Assembly (NCBI RefSeq): GCF_026242055.1
Contig: NZ_JAPJDL010000017.1
Location: 156,907 to 220,906 of the forward strand
From: Lentzea sp. NEAU-D7
Lineage (GTDB): Bacteria; Actinomycetota; Actinomycetes; Mycobacteriales; Pseudonocardiaceae
Direction of reading: 5' to 3'
Length of the DNA: 64,000 nt
In this document: positions 1 through 6,936 of the stretch, piece after piece
How positions within the stretch are numbered: position 1 is the first letter of the stretch
Layout: the number at the start of each line of letters is the position of its first letter
Notes under the pieces: generated by a model
Told to the model about the DNA's origin: nothing
Database searches by the model: none
The model's input: only the letters and a program-made list of their open reading frames with translations
Made by a program: the position numbers and the translations under genes

Positions 1-1189
1 ACTCCTTGAGCGTCGTCGGCACCGTCGGCCGGTCGGACGCGTAGGCGTTGCCCACGAACTCGTCCTCCAGCTCCAGCTCCTGCTCGACGCCGTGCAGGCC
101 GGCCGCGATCAGCGCCGCCACCGCGAGGTACGGGTTCACGTCACCGCCGGGGACCCGGTTCTCGAACCGAAGGCCGTGGCCGTGGCCGACGACGCGCAGC
201 GCGCACGTGCGGTTGTCGCGTCCCCACGCCACCGCGGTCGGCGCGAACGAGCCCTTCACGAAGCGCTTGTAGGAGTTGATGTTCGGGGCGAGGAAGTAGG
301 TGAGCTCCCGCAGCCCGGCCAGCTGGCCCGCGAGGAAGTGCTTCATCAGCGGGGACATCCCGTGGCCCTCGGCGAAGACCGGCTCACCTTCCTTGGAGCG
401 CAGGGAAAGGTGGATGTGGCAGGAGTTGCCCTCGCGTTCGTTGTACTTCGCCATGAACGTGAGCGCCTTGCCCTGCTGGGACGCGATCTCCTTGGAACCG
501 TTCTTGTAGATCGCGTGCTGGTCGCACGTGCGCAGCGCCGTCGTGTACTTGAACGCGATCTCGTGCTGGCCGGGGTTGCACTCGCCCTTGGCGGACTCGA
601 CGACCATGCCGGCGCCCGTCATGCCGTTGCGGATGGCCCGCAGCAACGGTTCCACGCGCGCGGTGCCGAGCAGCGAGTAGTCGACGTTGTACTGGTTGGA
701 CGGCGTGAGGTCGCGGTAGCCGGCGTTCCACGCCTGCTCGTAGGAGTCGTCGAAGAGGATGAACTCCAGCTCGGTGCCGACGTAGCAGTCGAGGCCGAGC
801 GCGTCGAGCCGGTCGAGCTGCTTGCGCAGCACCTGCCGCGGCGACGCGACGACGGGGTCGCCGTTCTCCCAGACGACGTCGCACATGACGAGGGCGGTGC
901 CCTCCTGCCACGGCACGCGCCGGAGGGTCTCGATGTCCGGCTTCATCACGAAGTCGCCGTACCCGCGCTCCCAGCTCGACATCTCGAAGCCGCTGACCGG
1001 GTTCATCTCGACGTCGACGGCGAGCAGGTAGTTGCAGCCCTCCGCGGAGTGGCCGAGAACCTCGTCGAGGAAGTACCGCGCAGCGCACCGCTTGCCCTGC
1101 AGGCGCCCCTGCATGTCCACGATCGCGACCAGGACGGTGTCGATCTCACCGGCGTCCACGGCCACGCTCAACTCCTCGACGGTCAGCAT
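1..1189 (-). CDS. Glutamine synthetase-family ligase (GlnA4-like), 3' end cut by window edge
   Basis: The frame opens at an ATG at 1189 behind a GGAGG Shine-Dalgarno 8 bases upstream and runs without a stop off the left edge, so at least 396 residues are visible. Seen: N-terminal beta-grasp (VLVAIVDMQGRLQGKR), the catalytic segment with GTELEF, then ESAKGECNPGQHEI, NSCHIHLSL and RFENRVPGGDVNPYLAVAA. These are the ATP- and metal-binding motifs of the class I GS fold. Known: actinobacteria carry GlnA paralogues that glutamylate polyamines or ethanolamine rather than ammonium; Streptomyces GlnA4 makes gamma-glutamylethanolamide. The gene is divergent from an ethanolamine-type permease, so an ethanolamine or polyamine glutamylation role is inferred. 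It is not the housekeeping GlnA, but the substrate cannot be fixed from sequence alone. Confidence 0.85.
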   Translation of the reverse strand, partial: MLTVEELSVAVDAGEIDTVLVAIVDMQGRLQGKRCAARYFLDEVLGHSAEGCNYLLAVDVEMNPVSGFEMSSWERGYGDFVMKPDIETLRRVPWQEGTALVMCDVVWENGDPVVASPRQVLRKQLDRLDALGLDCYVGTELEFILFDDSYEQAWNAGYRDLTPSNQYNVDYSLLGTARVEPLLRAIRNGMTGAGMVVESAKGECNPGQHEIAFKYTTALRTCDQHAIYKNGSKEIASQQGKALTFMAKYNEREGNSCHIHLSLRSKEGEPVFAEGHGMSPLMKHFLAGQLAGLRELTYFLAPNINSYKRFVKGSFAPTAVAWGRDNRTCALRVVGHGHGLRFENRVPGGDVNPYLAVAALIAAGLHGVEQELELEDEFVGNAYASDRPTVPTTLKE

Positions 1190-1299
1190 TCCGCGTTCCT
1201 CCAAAGGTATGTCTGCGAGCCATTGGCCGCACCATCTTGACACCACCGGGTGACTGGCGCCACCCTCAACCACCGCTTAAAGGACTATTAGGAGTCCAT

Positions 1300-2724
1300 A
1301 TGGCCAAGCACGTCGAGTACGAGAAGGTGAGCAGCGACTACCTGGAGCACCGACAGCTCAAAAGAGGCGCGGCAGGGTGGGTCCTGCTGGCCGGGCTGGG
1401 AGTCTCGTACGTGATCTCCGGCGACTTCGCCGGGTGGAACTTCGGCCTCGCCCAGGGCGGCTGGGGCGGGATGCTGGTCGCCACGATCCTGATGGCGACG
1501 ATGTACACGTGCATGGTGTTCGGTCTCGCCGAACTGGCCTCGGCGCTCCCCGTGGCGGGCGCCGGTTACGGTTTCGCGAGGCGCGCGCTCGGCCCGTTGG
1601 GCGGGTACGCCACAGGTATCGCCATTCTCATCGAGTACGCCATCGCTCCCGCGGCGATCTCGGTGTTCATCGGCGACTACATCAAGGCGCTCGGTCTGCT
1701 GGACGCCACCTGGCCGGTGTACCTGGCGTGCTACATCGTGTTCGTCGGCATCCACCTCTACGGCGTCGGCGAGGCGCTGCGGGTGATGTTCGTGATCACC
1801 GGTGTCGCGGTCGTGGCCCTGGTCGCGTTCGTGGCGGGCATGATCCCGAAGTTCGACTCCGCGAAGCTGTTCGACATCGGCGACGGCTCGTTCCTGCCGA
1901 TGGGCGTGACAGGGGCGTGGGGCGCGATCGTGTTCGCGATCTGGTTCTTCCTCGCGGTGGAGGGCGTGCCGCTGGCCGCCGAGGAGGCGCGGGATCCCAA
2001 GCGGGACATGCCTCGCGGCATCATCGGCGCGATGGTCGTGCTGCTGGTGTTCGCGGCGGCGATCCTGCTCGTCGCGCCCGGCGGTGCGGGCTCGAAGGCG
2101 CTGGAGGCGTCCGGAAACCCGTTGCCCGAGGCGGTGCGCGCGGCCTACGGCGGCGACACGTTCCTGGCGCAGCTGGTCAACTACGTCGGCCTCGCGGGTC
2201 TGGTCGCGTCGTTCTTCTCGATCATCTACGCGTACTCGCGGCAGCTGTTCGCGTTGTCGCGCGCGGGATACCTGCCGCGCTGGCTGTCGAAGACCGGCAA
2301 GCGCAAGACGCCGTACCTCGCCCTGATCGTGCCCGGCACCATCGGGTTCGTGCTGGCGACGGTGATGAAGTCGGTCGACCCGGTGACGGGTGGTGCGCGG
2401 CTCATCAACATCGCGGTGTTCGGCGCGGCCCTGTCCTACGTGCTGATGATGGTGTCGCACATCGTGCTGCGGAAGACGGCACCGGACCTGCCTCGCCCGT
2501 ACCGGACTCCTGGCGGTGTGGTGACCACGGGCGTGGCGCTGGTTCTGGCCGTCGCGGCCGTCATCGCGACGTTCTTCGTGGACGAGATCGCCGCCGCCGT
2601 GACAGCGGGAATCGTGTTGATCGCTGTCGCCTACTACTGGTTCTACAGTCGCCATCACCTGGTCGCGAACGCCCCGGAGGAGGAGTTCGCGGCGATCGCG
2701 AAGGCGGAGGCCGAGCTCGACTGA
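1300..2724 (+). CDS. Ethanolamine permease (APC superfamily)
   Basis: A 474-residue membrane protein with about 12 hydrophobic segments. The N-terminal stretch (VISGDFAGWNFGLAQGG, then MATMYTCMVFGLAELASALP) and IEYAIAPAAISVFI match what I know of the ethanolamine permease branch of the APC family, which imports ethanolamine with protons. The ATG at 1300 is preferred over an in-frame ATG at 1237 because AGGAG lies at 1290-1294 and the downstream start gives the usual family N terminus (MAKHVEYEKV). It is divergent from the glutamine synthetase-like gene with about 110 bases between starts, implying shared control. Together they would import an amine and glutamylate it. The next steps of such a pathway (aldehyde dehydrogenase, amidase) are not in view. 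Confidence 0.85.
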   Translation: MAKHVEYEKVSSDYLEHRQLKRGAAGWVLLAGLGVSYVISGDFAGWNFGLAQGGWGGMLVATILMATMYTCMVFGLAELASALPVAGAGYGFARRALGPLGGYATGIAILIEYAIAPAAISVFIGDYIKALGLLDATWPVYLACYIVFVGIHLYGVGEALRVMFVITGVAVVALVAFVAGMIPKFDSAKLFDIGDGSFLPMGVTGAWGAIVFAIWFFLAVEGVPLAAEEARDPKRDMPRGIIGAMVVLLVFAAAILLVAPGGAGSKALEASGNPLPEAVRAAYGGDTFLAQLVNYVGLAGLVASFFSIIYAYSRQLFALSRAGYLPRWLSKTGKRKTPYLALIVPGTIGFVLATVMKSVDPVTGGARLINIAVFGAALSYVLMMVSHIVLRKTAPDLPRPYRTPGGVVTTGVALVLAVAAVIATFFVDEIAAAVTAGIVLIAVAYYWFYSRHHLVANAPEEEFAAIAKAEAELD

Positions 2725-2789
2725 GCAGGCGGGTGCTGGTCCTCGGCGGCACGGGCCTCGCCGGCCGTGCCGCCGCTCGGCACCCCTAA
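2721..2789 (+). pseudogene. Duplicated 5' fragment of the epimerase gene
   Basis: These bases begin on the permease stop codon and encode LSRRVLVLGGTGLAGRAAARHP before a stop. This matches the first 21 residues of the epimerase that starts at 3755 (MSRRALILGGTGLIGRAAAR). Nucleotide identity is high through the Rossmann GGTGLxG codons and ends abruptly. The remnant lies where the epimerase would start if the IniB-like gene between them were absent. I read it as a scar of a duplication or insertion that placed 2790-3754 here. It is not expected to be functional. Confidence 0.7.
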
Positions 2790-2836
2790 CGAGTGCGAAA
2801 TCCCCCTAACGGGTGACCTTCGGCCCCTAAGGAGTT
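2783..2836 (+). promoter_or_regulatory. Three helically phased direct repeats upstream of the iniB-like gene
   Basis: The motif CCCCTAACGRGTG occurs at 2783-2795 and 2803-2815, with a third copy, CCCCTAAGGAGTT, at 2824-2836. Start-to-start distances are 20 and 21 bases, two helical turns, so all copies face the same side of the DNA. This is the layout of a cooperative regulator binding array. It sits 100-155 bases before the iniB-like start. The binding protein is unknown. Confidence 0.55.
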
Positions 2837-2872
2837 CGGCTGCCCGAGATCTAGGGATTGCACCCGATGTCA

Positions 2873-2913
2873 GGGGGATGTTGATCTCACTACGGTTCGT
2901 GGCTACATCCCCC
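2873..2913. promoter_or_regulatory. 9-bp inverted repeat in the iniB-like leader
   Basis: GGGGGATGT (2873-2881) and ACATCCCCC (2905-2913) are perfect inverted copies separated by 23 bases, directly before the AGGAG of the iniB-like gene. It could be an operator or a leader RNA hairpin; sequence alone does not decide. Confidence 0.4.
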
Positions 2914-2938
2914 GACCCGCCGTAGGAGCTCCACTTCC

Positions 2939-3742
2939 ATGATGCAGCAGGACATTCAGCCGGCCACCCCGCAGCAGCCCGCTCCGCCCGCCGCGCCGCA
3001 GGCGCCCGCCCCGGCCAGCCCGGTGGCCGTGCCGCAGGAGGCCCAGCCGGCCACGCTGCAGGAGTTCGCCCTGAACCTCCTGAACGACCCGGCGGCCCTG
3101 TCTGCGTTCGACCTCGACCCCGAAGGCGTCCTCAGCGCCTGCGGTCTCAGCGACATCACCCCCGGTGACGTCCAGGAGATCCTCCCGCTGGTGCTCGACG
3201 CCGCCTCGATCGCGGACGTCGACGGCCTGTCGTCCTACAGCGCCCTCACGGGTCTCGCGAACCTCGACGCCGCCAACGGCCTCGCCGGCGACCTGTCCGG
3301 CCACTGCGACGTGTCGGGCACCCTCGACGGCGTCACCGGCGCCGTCCCCGGCCTGGCCGGCGTCGCGGACCTCGGCGGCGTCGCGGACCTCGGCGGCGTC
3401 ACCGACCTGTCCGGTGTCACGGGTCTCGCCGGCACCGGCGACGTGCTCGGCACCGTGACCGGCGTGGCGGACGTCGGCGGCGTCCTCGGCACCGTCACCG
3501 GCGTGACCGGCGTCGTGTCCGTCGACGGCGTGCCCGGCGTGCTCGGCGCCGTCACCACCGACGTCACGACCGTCACCGACGTGGTCCACGAGGTCGTGCC
3601 GGACGTCGCGCCGGTCAGCGGCGTGCACGACACCGTCCACGGCGTCGTCGACGGCACCGTCGGCTCCGTGATCGGTGGCGACGTCACCGACCTCGACCTG
3701 CTCGACGGCGTCGGTGGCCTGACCGAAGGCCTCGGCCTCTGA
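2939..3742 (+). CDS. IniB N-terminal domain protein with Gly/Val/Asp repeat tail
   Basis: A 267-residue protein. Residues 1-40 are Pro/Ala/Gln-rich. Residues about 42-75 (LQEFALNLLNDPAALSAFD, then PEGVLSACGL) match the IniB N-terminal domain, a short helical module found in mycobacterial IniB and many actinobacterial proteins. From about residue 95 the chain is low-complexity Gly/Val/Asp repeats (GVADLGG, GVTGVxG, TVTGV) with almost no Lys or Arg, resembling extended beta or cell-wall proteins. No classic signal peptide is visible. Start ATGATG follows a TAGGAG site. In mycobacteria iniB responds to cell-envelope stress; that role here is inference. The upstream repeats suggest strong specific control. 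The gene is flanked by a duplicated piece of the next gene. Confidence 0.7.
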   Translation: MMQQDIQPATPQQPAPPAAPQAPAPASPVAVPQEAQPATLQEFALNLLNDPAALSAFDLDPEGVLSACGLSDITPGDVQEILPLVLDAASIADVDGLSSYSALTGLANLDAANGLAGDLSGHCDVSGTLDGVTGAVPGLAGVADLGGVADLGGVTDLSGVTGLAGTGDVLGTVTGVADVGGVLGTVTGVTGVVSVDGVPGVLGAVTTDVTTVTDVVHEVVPDVAPVSGVHDTVHGVVDGTVGSVIGGDVTDLDLLDGVGGLTEGLGL

Positions 3743-3754
3743 TCTGATGCTCGG

Positions 3755-4648
3755 GTGAGCAGACGAGCGTTGATCCTCGGCGGCACGGGCCTCATCGGCC
3801 GTGCCGCCGCTCGGCGTCTGCGGCAGGCGGGCTGGACCGTCGACGCCCCCGGCCGCGAGGTGGACCGCGCCGACCCGAGGGCGCTGGCTCAGGCCATGGG
3901 CGACGGCGCCGACCTCCTCGTCGACTGCCTCTGCTACACCGCGTCGGACGCGCGGACGCTGCTGCCGCTGGCACGCGACGCCGGTTCGACCGTGATGATC
4001 TCGGCCAAGGCGGTGTACGCGGACTCCCGCGGACGCCACGTGAACTCCGCCGAACCTCCCCGCTTCGACGGCCCGGTGACCGAGGACCAGCCGACACTCG
4101 CGCCGCTCGACTCGGACCCGTTCACCCGCGAGGGCTACGGACCGAACAAGGTGGCGGCGGAGCGGACGCTGCTCGACAGCGGCCTCCCGGTCACCGTGCT
4201 GCGACCGTCCAAGGTGCACGGCCCCGGCAACAAGCGGCCGCTGGAGTCCTACTTCGTCGACCGCATCCTCGCCGGCCACCGGATCGTCCTGCTCGCGTCG
4301 CGCGGCGAGGGCGTCGACCACCCGACCGCCGCCGCGAACCTCGCCGCGCTGATCGAGACCGCCGCCCTGCACCCCGGCCGGCGCGTGCTGAACGCCGCCG
4401 ACCCGGACGCGCCGAACGGCCTGGAGATCTCGCGGATCATCGCCCGCGCACTGGACCACGAGTGGCAAGAGATCCTGCTGGACCACGACGAGGCGGGCCG
4501 CCACCCGTGGCGCCGGGGCTTCGTCCTGGACACCTCGGCGGCGCTGGCACTGGGCTACCGCCCGGTAGGCGACTACGCCCTCACCGTGCGGGAGACGCTC
4601 CGCGACCTCGTTTCGAGAAGCTCGTGGCAGGATCGGTCACGTGAGTGA
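3755..4648 (+). CDS. NAD(P)-dependent epimerase/dehydratase family protein
   Basis: A 297-residue extended short-chain dehydrogenase. The start is GTG at 3755, 12 bases after the iniB-like stop. The N-terminal Rossmann motif GGTGLIGRAAAR binds NAD(P). The substrate-side segment has the catalytic-type GYGPNKVAAE (Tyr/Lys of YxxxK appears as YGPNK), and TVLRPSKVHGPG matches the family RP-x-x-YGPG turn. Substrate is unknown; such proteins act on nucleotide sugars or other hydroxyl compounds. The stop overlaps the start of the next gene by 8 bases, so the two are probably translationally coupled. A broken copy of the first 21 codons lies at 2721-2789. Confidence 0.8.
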   Translation: MSRRALILGGTGLIGRAAARRLRQAGWTVDAPGREVDRADPRALAQAMGDGADLLVDCLCYTASDARTLLPLARDAGSTVMISAKAVYADSRGRHVNSAEPPRFDGPVTEDQPTLAPLDSDPFTREGYGPNKVAAERTLLDSGLPVTVLRPSKVHGPGNKRPLESYFVDRILAGHRIVLLASRGEGVDHPTAAANLAALIETAALHPGRRVLNAADPDAPNGLEISRIIARALDHEWQEILLDHDEAGRHPWRRGFVLDTSAALALGYRPVGDYALTVRETLRDLVSRSSWQDRSRE

Positions 4649-5504
4649 CATTCAACGTGTGGGAGTCGTCGGTTCCGGCCTCATGGGCTCCGGAATCGCC
4701 GAGGTGAGCGCGCGTGCGGGCCTCGACGTCATCGTCGTCGAGGTCAACGCGGGCGCGGCCGAGGCAGCGCAGGGGCGGATCGCCACCTCGCTCGCCAGGG
4801 GCGTCAAGTCCGGCAAGCTCAGCGAGGAGGACCGGGACGGCGCGCTGAAGCGCATCCGGTTCACCACCGACATCGGCGAGTTCGCCGACCGCCAGTTCGT
4901 GGTCGAGGCGGTCGCCGAGAACGAGCAGATCAAGACCGACGTCTTCACCGCGCTCGACAAGGTCGTGAAGGACGACGACGCCATCTTCGCGTCCAACACG
5001 TCGTCCATCCCGATCATGAAGCTGGGCATGGCGACGAACCGGCCCGAGCAGGTCATCGGCGTGCACTTCTTCAACCCGGTGCCGGTGCTCAAGCTCGTGG
5101 AGATCGTGCCGTCGCTGCTGACCGGCGCCGCCACGCAGGACCGCGCGGAGCAGTTCGTGCGCGAGACCCTGCACAAGGAGGTCATCCGCTCGCAGGACCG
5201 CGCCGGTTTCGTGGTCAACGCGCTGCTGATCCCCTACCTGCTCTCGTCGATCCGCATGCTGGAGTCCGGCTTCGCCTCGGCCGACGACATCGACAACGGC
5301 ATGGTGCTCGGCTGCGCGCACCCGATGGGTCCGCTGCGCCTCACCGACCTGATCGGCCTCGACACCACGAAGGCCATCGCCGAGTCGATGTACGAGGAGT
5401 TCAAGGAGCCGCTGTACTCCCCGCCGCCGCTGCTGCTGCGCATGGTGGACGCGGGCCTGCTCGGCAAGAAGTCGGGCCGCGGCTTCCACAACTACGCCAA
5501 GTGA
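4641..5504 (+). CDS. 3-hydroxybutyryl-CoA dehydrogenase
   Basis: A 287-residue two-domain enzyme of the 3-hydroxyacyl-CoA dehydrogenase family. It oxidises 3-hydroxyacyl-CoA to 3-ketoacyl-CoA with NAD, or runs in reverse in butyrate and PHB-type pathways. Seen: Rossmann motif VGSGLMGSGIAEVSARAG, acidic end of beta-2 (IVVEVN), the Ser of ASNTSSIPI, the catalytic His of GVHFFNPVPVLKLVEIV, and the C-terminal helical domain with RAGFVVNALLIPYL and a GRGFHNY end. The length fits single-function bacterial FadB2/Hbd enzymes (about 285 aa). The GTG start at 4641 overlaps the epimerase end. A strong hairpin follows 9 bases after the stop. Confidence 0.93.
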   Translation: MSDIQRVGVVGSGLMGSGIAEVSARAGLDVIVVEVNAGAAEAAQGRIATSLARGVKSGKLSEEDRDGALKRIRFTTDIGEFADRQFVVEAVAENEQIKTDVFTALDKVVKDDDAIFASNTSSIPIMKLGMATNRPEQVIGVHFFNPVPVLKLVEIVPSLLTGAATQDRAEQFVRETLHKEVIRSQDRAGFVVNALLIPYLLSSIRMLESGFASADDIDNGMVLGCAHPMGPLRLTDLIGLDTTKAIAESMYEEFKEPLYSPPPLLLRMVDAGLLGKKSGRGFHNYAK

Positions 5505-5513
5505 CCTGACGAG

Positions 5514-5539
5514 AAGGCCCGCTCCCCGGAGCGGGCCTT
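5514..5539. terminator. Bidirectional terminator between the dehydrogenase and cvnD
   Basis: AAGGCCCGCTCC and GGAGCGGGCCTT form a perfect 12-bp inverted repeat with a 2-base centre between two convergent genes (stops at 5504 and 5575). A T-rich stretch is only partial, as is usual in high-GC actinobacteria. Confidence 0.8.
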
Positions 5540-5574
5540 CTGCTCGTGGCCCGGCGACTGGCGGCGAGCGACCG

Positions 5575-6156
5575 CTAGACCGCGGCCAGCCGGTTCATCG
5601 AGTGCTGGATCAGCTCGACCAGCACCGACTTCGACGACTCCCGGTCCCGCGCGTCGCACAGCACCACCGGGATCGCCTCGTCCAGGTCGAGTGCGTGCCG
5701 CACCTCGTCCACCGTGTACAGCTGCGAGCCGTCGAAGCAGTTCACGGCGACGATGAACGGAATGGCGCGGTGCTCGAAGAAGTCGATCGAGGGGAACGAC
5801 GAGTCGAGGCGGCGCGTGTCCACGAGGACCACGGCGCCGATCGCGCCGGTCGCCAGCTCGTCCCACATGAACCAGAACCGGTTCTGGCCGGGCGTGCCGA
5901 ACAGGTACAGCACCACCTTGGTGTTGATGGTGATGCGACCGAAGTCGAGGGCGACGGTGGTCGTGTCCTTGCCCTCGATGCCGGCGAGGTCGTCGACGTG
6001 CACACCGGCCTCGGTGAGCAGTTCCTCGGTCCGCAGCGGCGGGATCTCGGACACCGACGCGACCATCGTGGTCTTGCCGGTGCCGAACCCGCCCGCGATG
6101 ACGATCTTGACCGCGGTCGGCACGATCAGCTGGCCATCAGATCCCACGAACACCAT
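5575..6156 (-). CDS. cvnD: Conservon GTP-binding protein CvnD
   Basis: A 193-residue small GTPase of the conservon type. Seen: beta-1 and P-loop KIVIAGGFGTGKTTMV, switch region TTTVALDFGRI, G3 FGTPGQNRFWFMW and the base-recognition strand IVAVNCFDG (N-C-F-D in place of NKxD). The start at 6156 (MVFVGSDGQLIVPTAVKIV) is chosen because it gives the usual short leader before the P-loop. A longer frame to 6225 only adds sequence overlapping cvnC. It overlaps cvnC by 20 bases. Known: CvnA-D form a membrane-associated complex likened to eukaryotic G-protein signalling. It is the last gene of the operon. Confidence 0.92.
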   Translation of the reverse strand: MVFVGSDGQLIVPTAVKIVIAGGFGTGKTTMVASVSEIPPLRTEELLTEAGVHVDDLAGIEGKDTTTVALDFGRITINTKVVLYLFGTPGQNRFWFMWDELATGAIGAVVLVDTRRLDSSFPSIDFFEHRAIPFIVAVNCFDGSQLYTVDEVRHALDLDEAIPVVLCDARDRESSKSVLVELIQHSMNRLAAV

Positions 6157-6502
6157 CCAGTACGGCCTGCAGGAGATTCCTGTCGGGAATCTTGGGGGAC
6201 GAGTTCTGCACGAGCACGTCACCACGCTCGATGAGGTCCGACAGCAGGACCTTCACCACGATGAGCGGCACGTCGAGGTAGGCGGCGACCTCGGCGACCG
6301 AGAGCGGGCGTGCGCACAGGGCCATGATCTCGCGATGTTCGACGGTCAGCGACGTCTGGTCGGACGCAAACGAGGAGGCTCGGACCTGCGTCACGAGGTG
6401 CAGGTCGGGCGCGTTCGGCCGGGTGCGGCCGCGCACCATCGCGTAGGGCCGCACCAGCGGCCCCGCGGCCTCGTCGTACCACCAGTCCTCGCGCGAGGTC
6501 AT
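6137..6502 (-). CDS. cvnC: Conservon DUF742 protein CvnC
   Basis: A 121-residue protein with the DUF742 signature: basic N-terminal part WWYDEAAGPLVRPYAMVRGRTRP, then a winged-helix-like stretch (EHREIMALCARPLSVAEVAAYLDVPLIVVKVLLSDLI) and the C-terminal RNLLQAVLDGVRGI. Its start shares one base with the cvnB stop. DUF742 proteins always sit between the roadblock protein and the GTPase in cvn operons and are thought to bridge them. The molecular function is unproven. Confidence 0.92.
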   Translation of the reverse strand: MTSREDWWYDEAAGPLVRPYAMVRGRTRPNAPDLHLVTQVRASSFASDQTSLTVEHREIMALCARPLSVAEVAAYLDVPLIVVKVLLSDLIERGDVLVQNSSPKIPDRNLLQAVLDGVRGI

Positions 6503-6936
6503 CAGCGCGACTCACGCGCCGAGGGCACAGTCGCGGTCTCGGCGCGCGGAGCCGACGAGAGGTACGTGCCGACACGCTTCACCAGCATGTTCATCTCGTA
6601 CGCAATCATGCCCATGTCTGCATCTTCCTCGCCCAGCACGGCGAGGCAAGCCCCGTGACCGGCCGCGGTCACGAACAGGTACGCGTGCTCCATCTCCACG
6701 ATGGTCTGCCGGACGGCTCCGCCGCCGAAGTGCCGTCCGGTGCCGCGGGCGAGCGACTGGAACGCCGACGCCATCGCGGACAGGTGCTCCGAGTCGTCGC
6801 GGGACAGCCCGGCCGACCGGCCGAGCAGGAGTCCGTCCGCCGACAGCACGACCGCGTGGCGGGCGCCGACCACTCGCTGGATCAGGTCCTCCAGCAACCA
6901 GTTCAGTTCGCCGTGCTGGCTTGCGTTGTCCTTCAT
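6502..6936 (-). CDS. cvnB: Conservon roadblock/LC7 protein CvnB
   Basis: A 144-residue roadblock/LC7-fold protein: LNWLLEDLIQRVVGARHAVVLSADGLLLGRSAGLSRDDSEHLSAMASAFQSL, then GGGAVRQTIVEMEHAYLFVTAAGHGACLAVL. The fold commonly acts as a GTPase regulator or scaffold, and in conservons it partners CvnD. It overlaps cvnA by 4 bases (ATGA), showing translational coupling. The last 20 residues are a variable tail. Confidence 0.93.
   Translation of the reverse strand: MKDNASQHGELNWLLEDLIQRVVGARHAVVLSADGLLLGRSAGLSRDDSEHLSAMASAFQSLARGTGRHFGGGAVRQTIVEMEHAYLFVTAAGHGACLAVLGEEDADMGMIAYEMNMLVKRVGTYLSSAPRAETATVPSARESR

Noticed and set aside
92..1240. A long plus-strand open frame opposite the glutamine synthetase-like gene
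   Set aside because: Its translation is Arg/Val/His-rich low-complexity sequence without domains, the usual antisense shadow in high-GC DNA. The minus strand has all the GS motifs.
3355..3540. Short periodic repeats that might suggest a CRISPR-like or minisatellite array
   Set aside because: They are in-frame Gly-Val-Asp codon repeats of the iniB-like protein, with no unique spacers.
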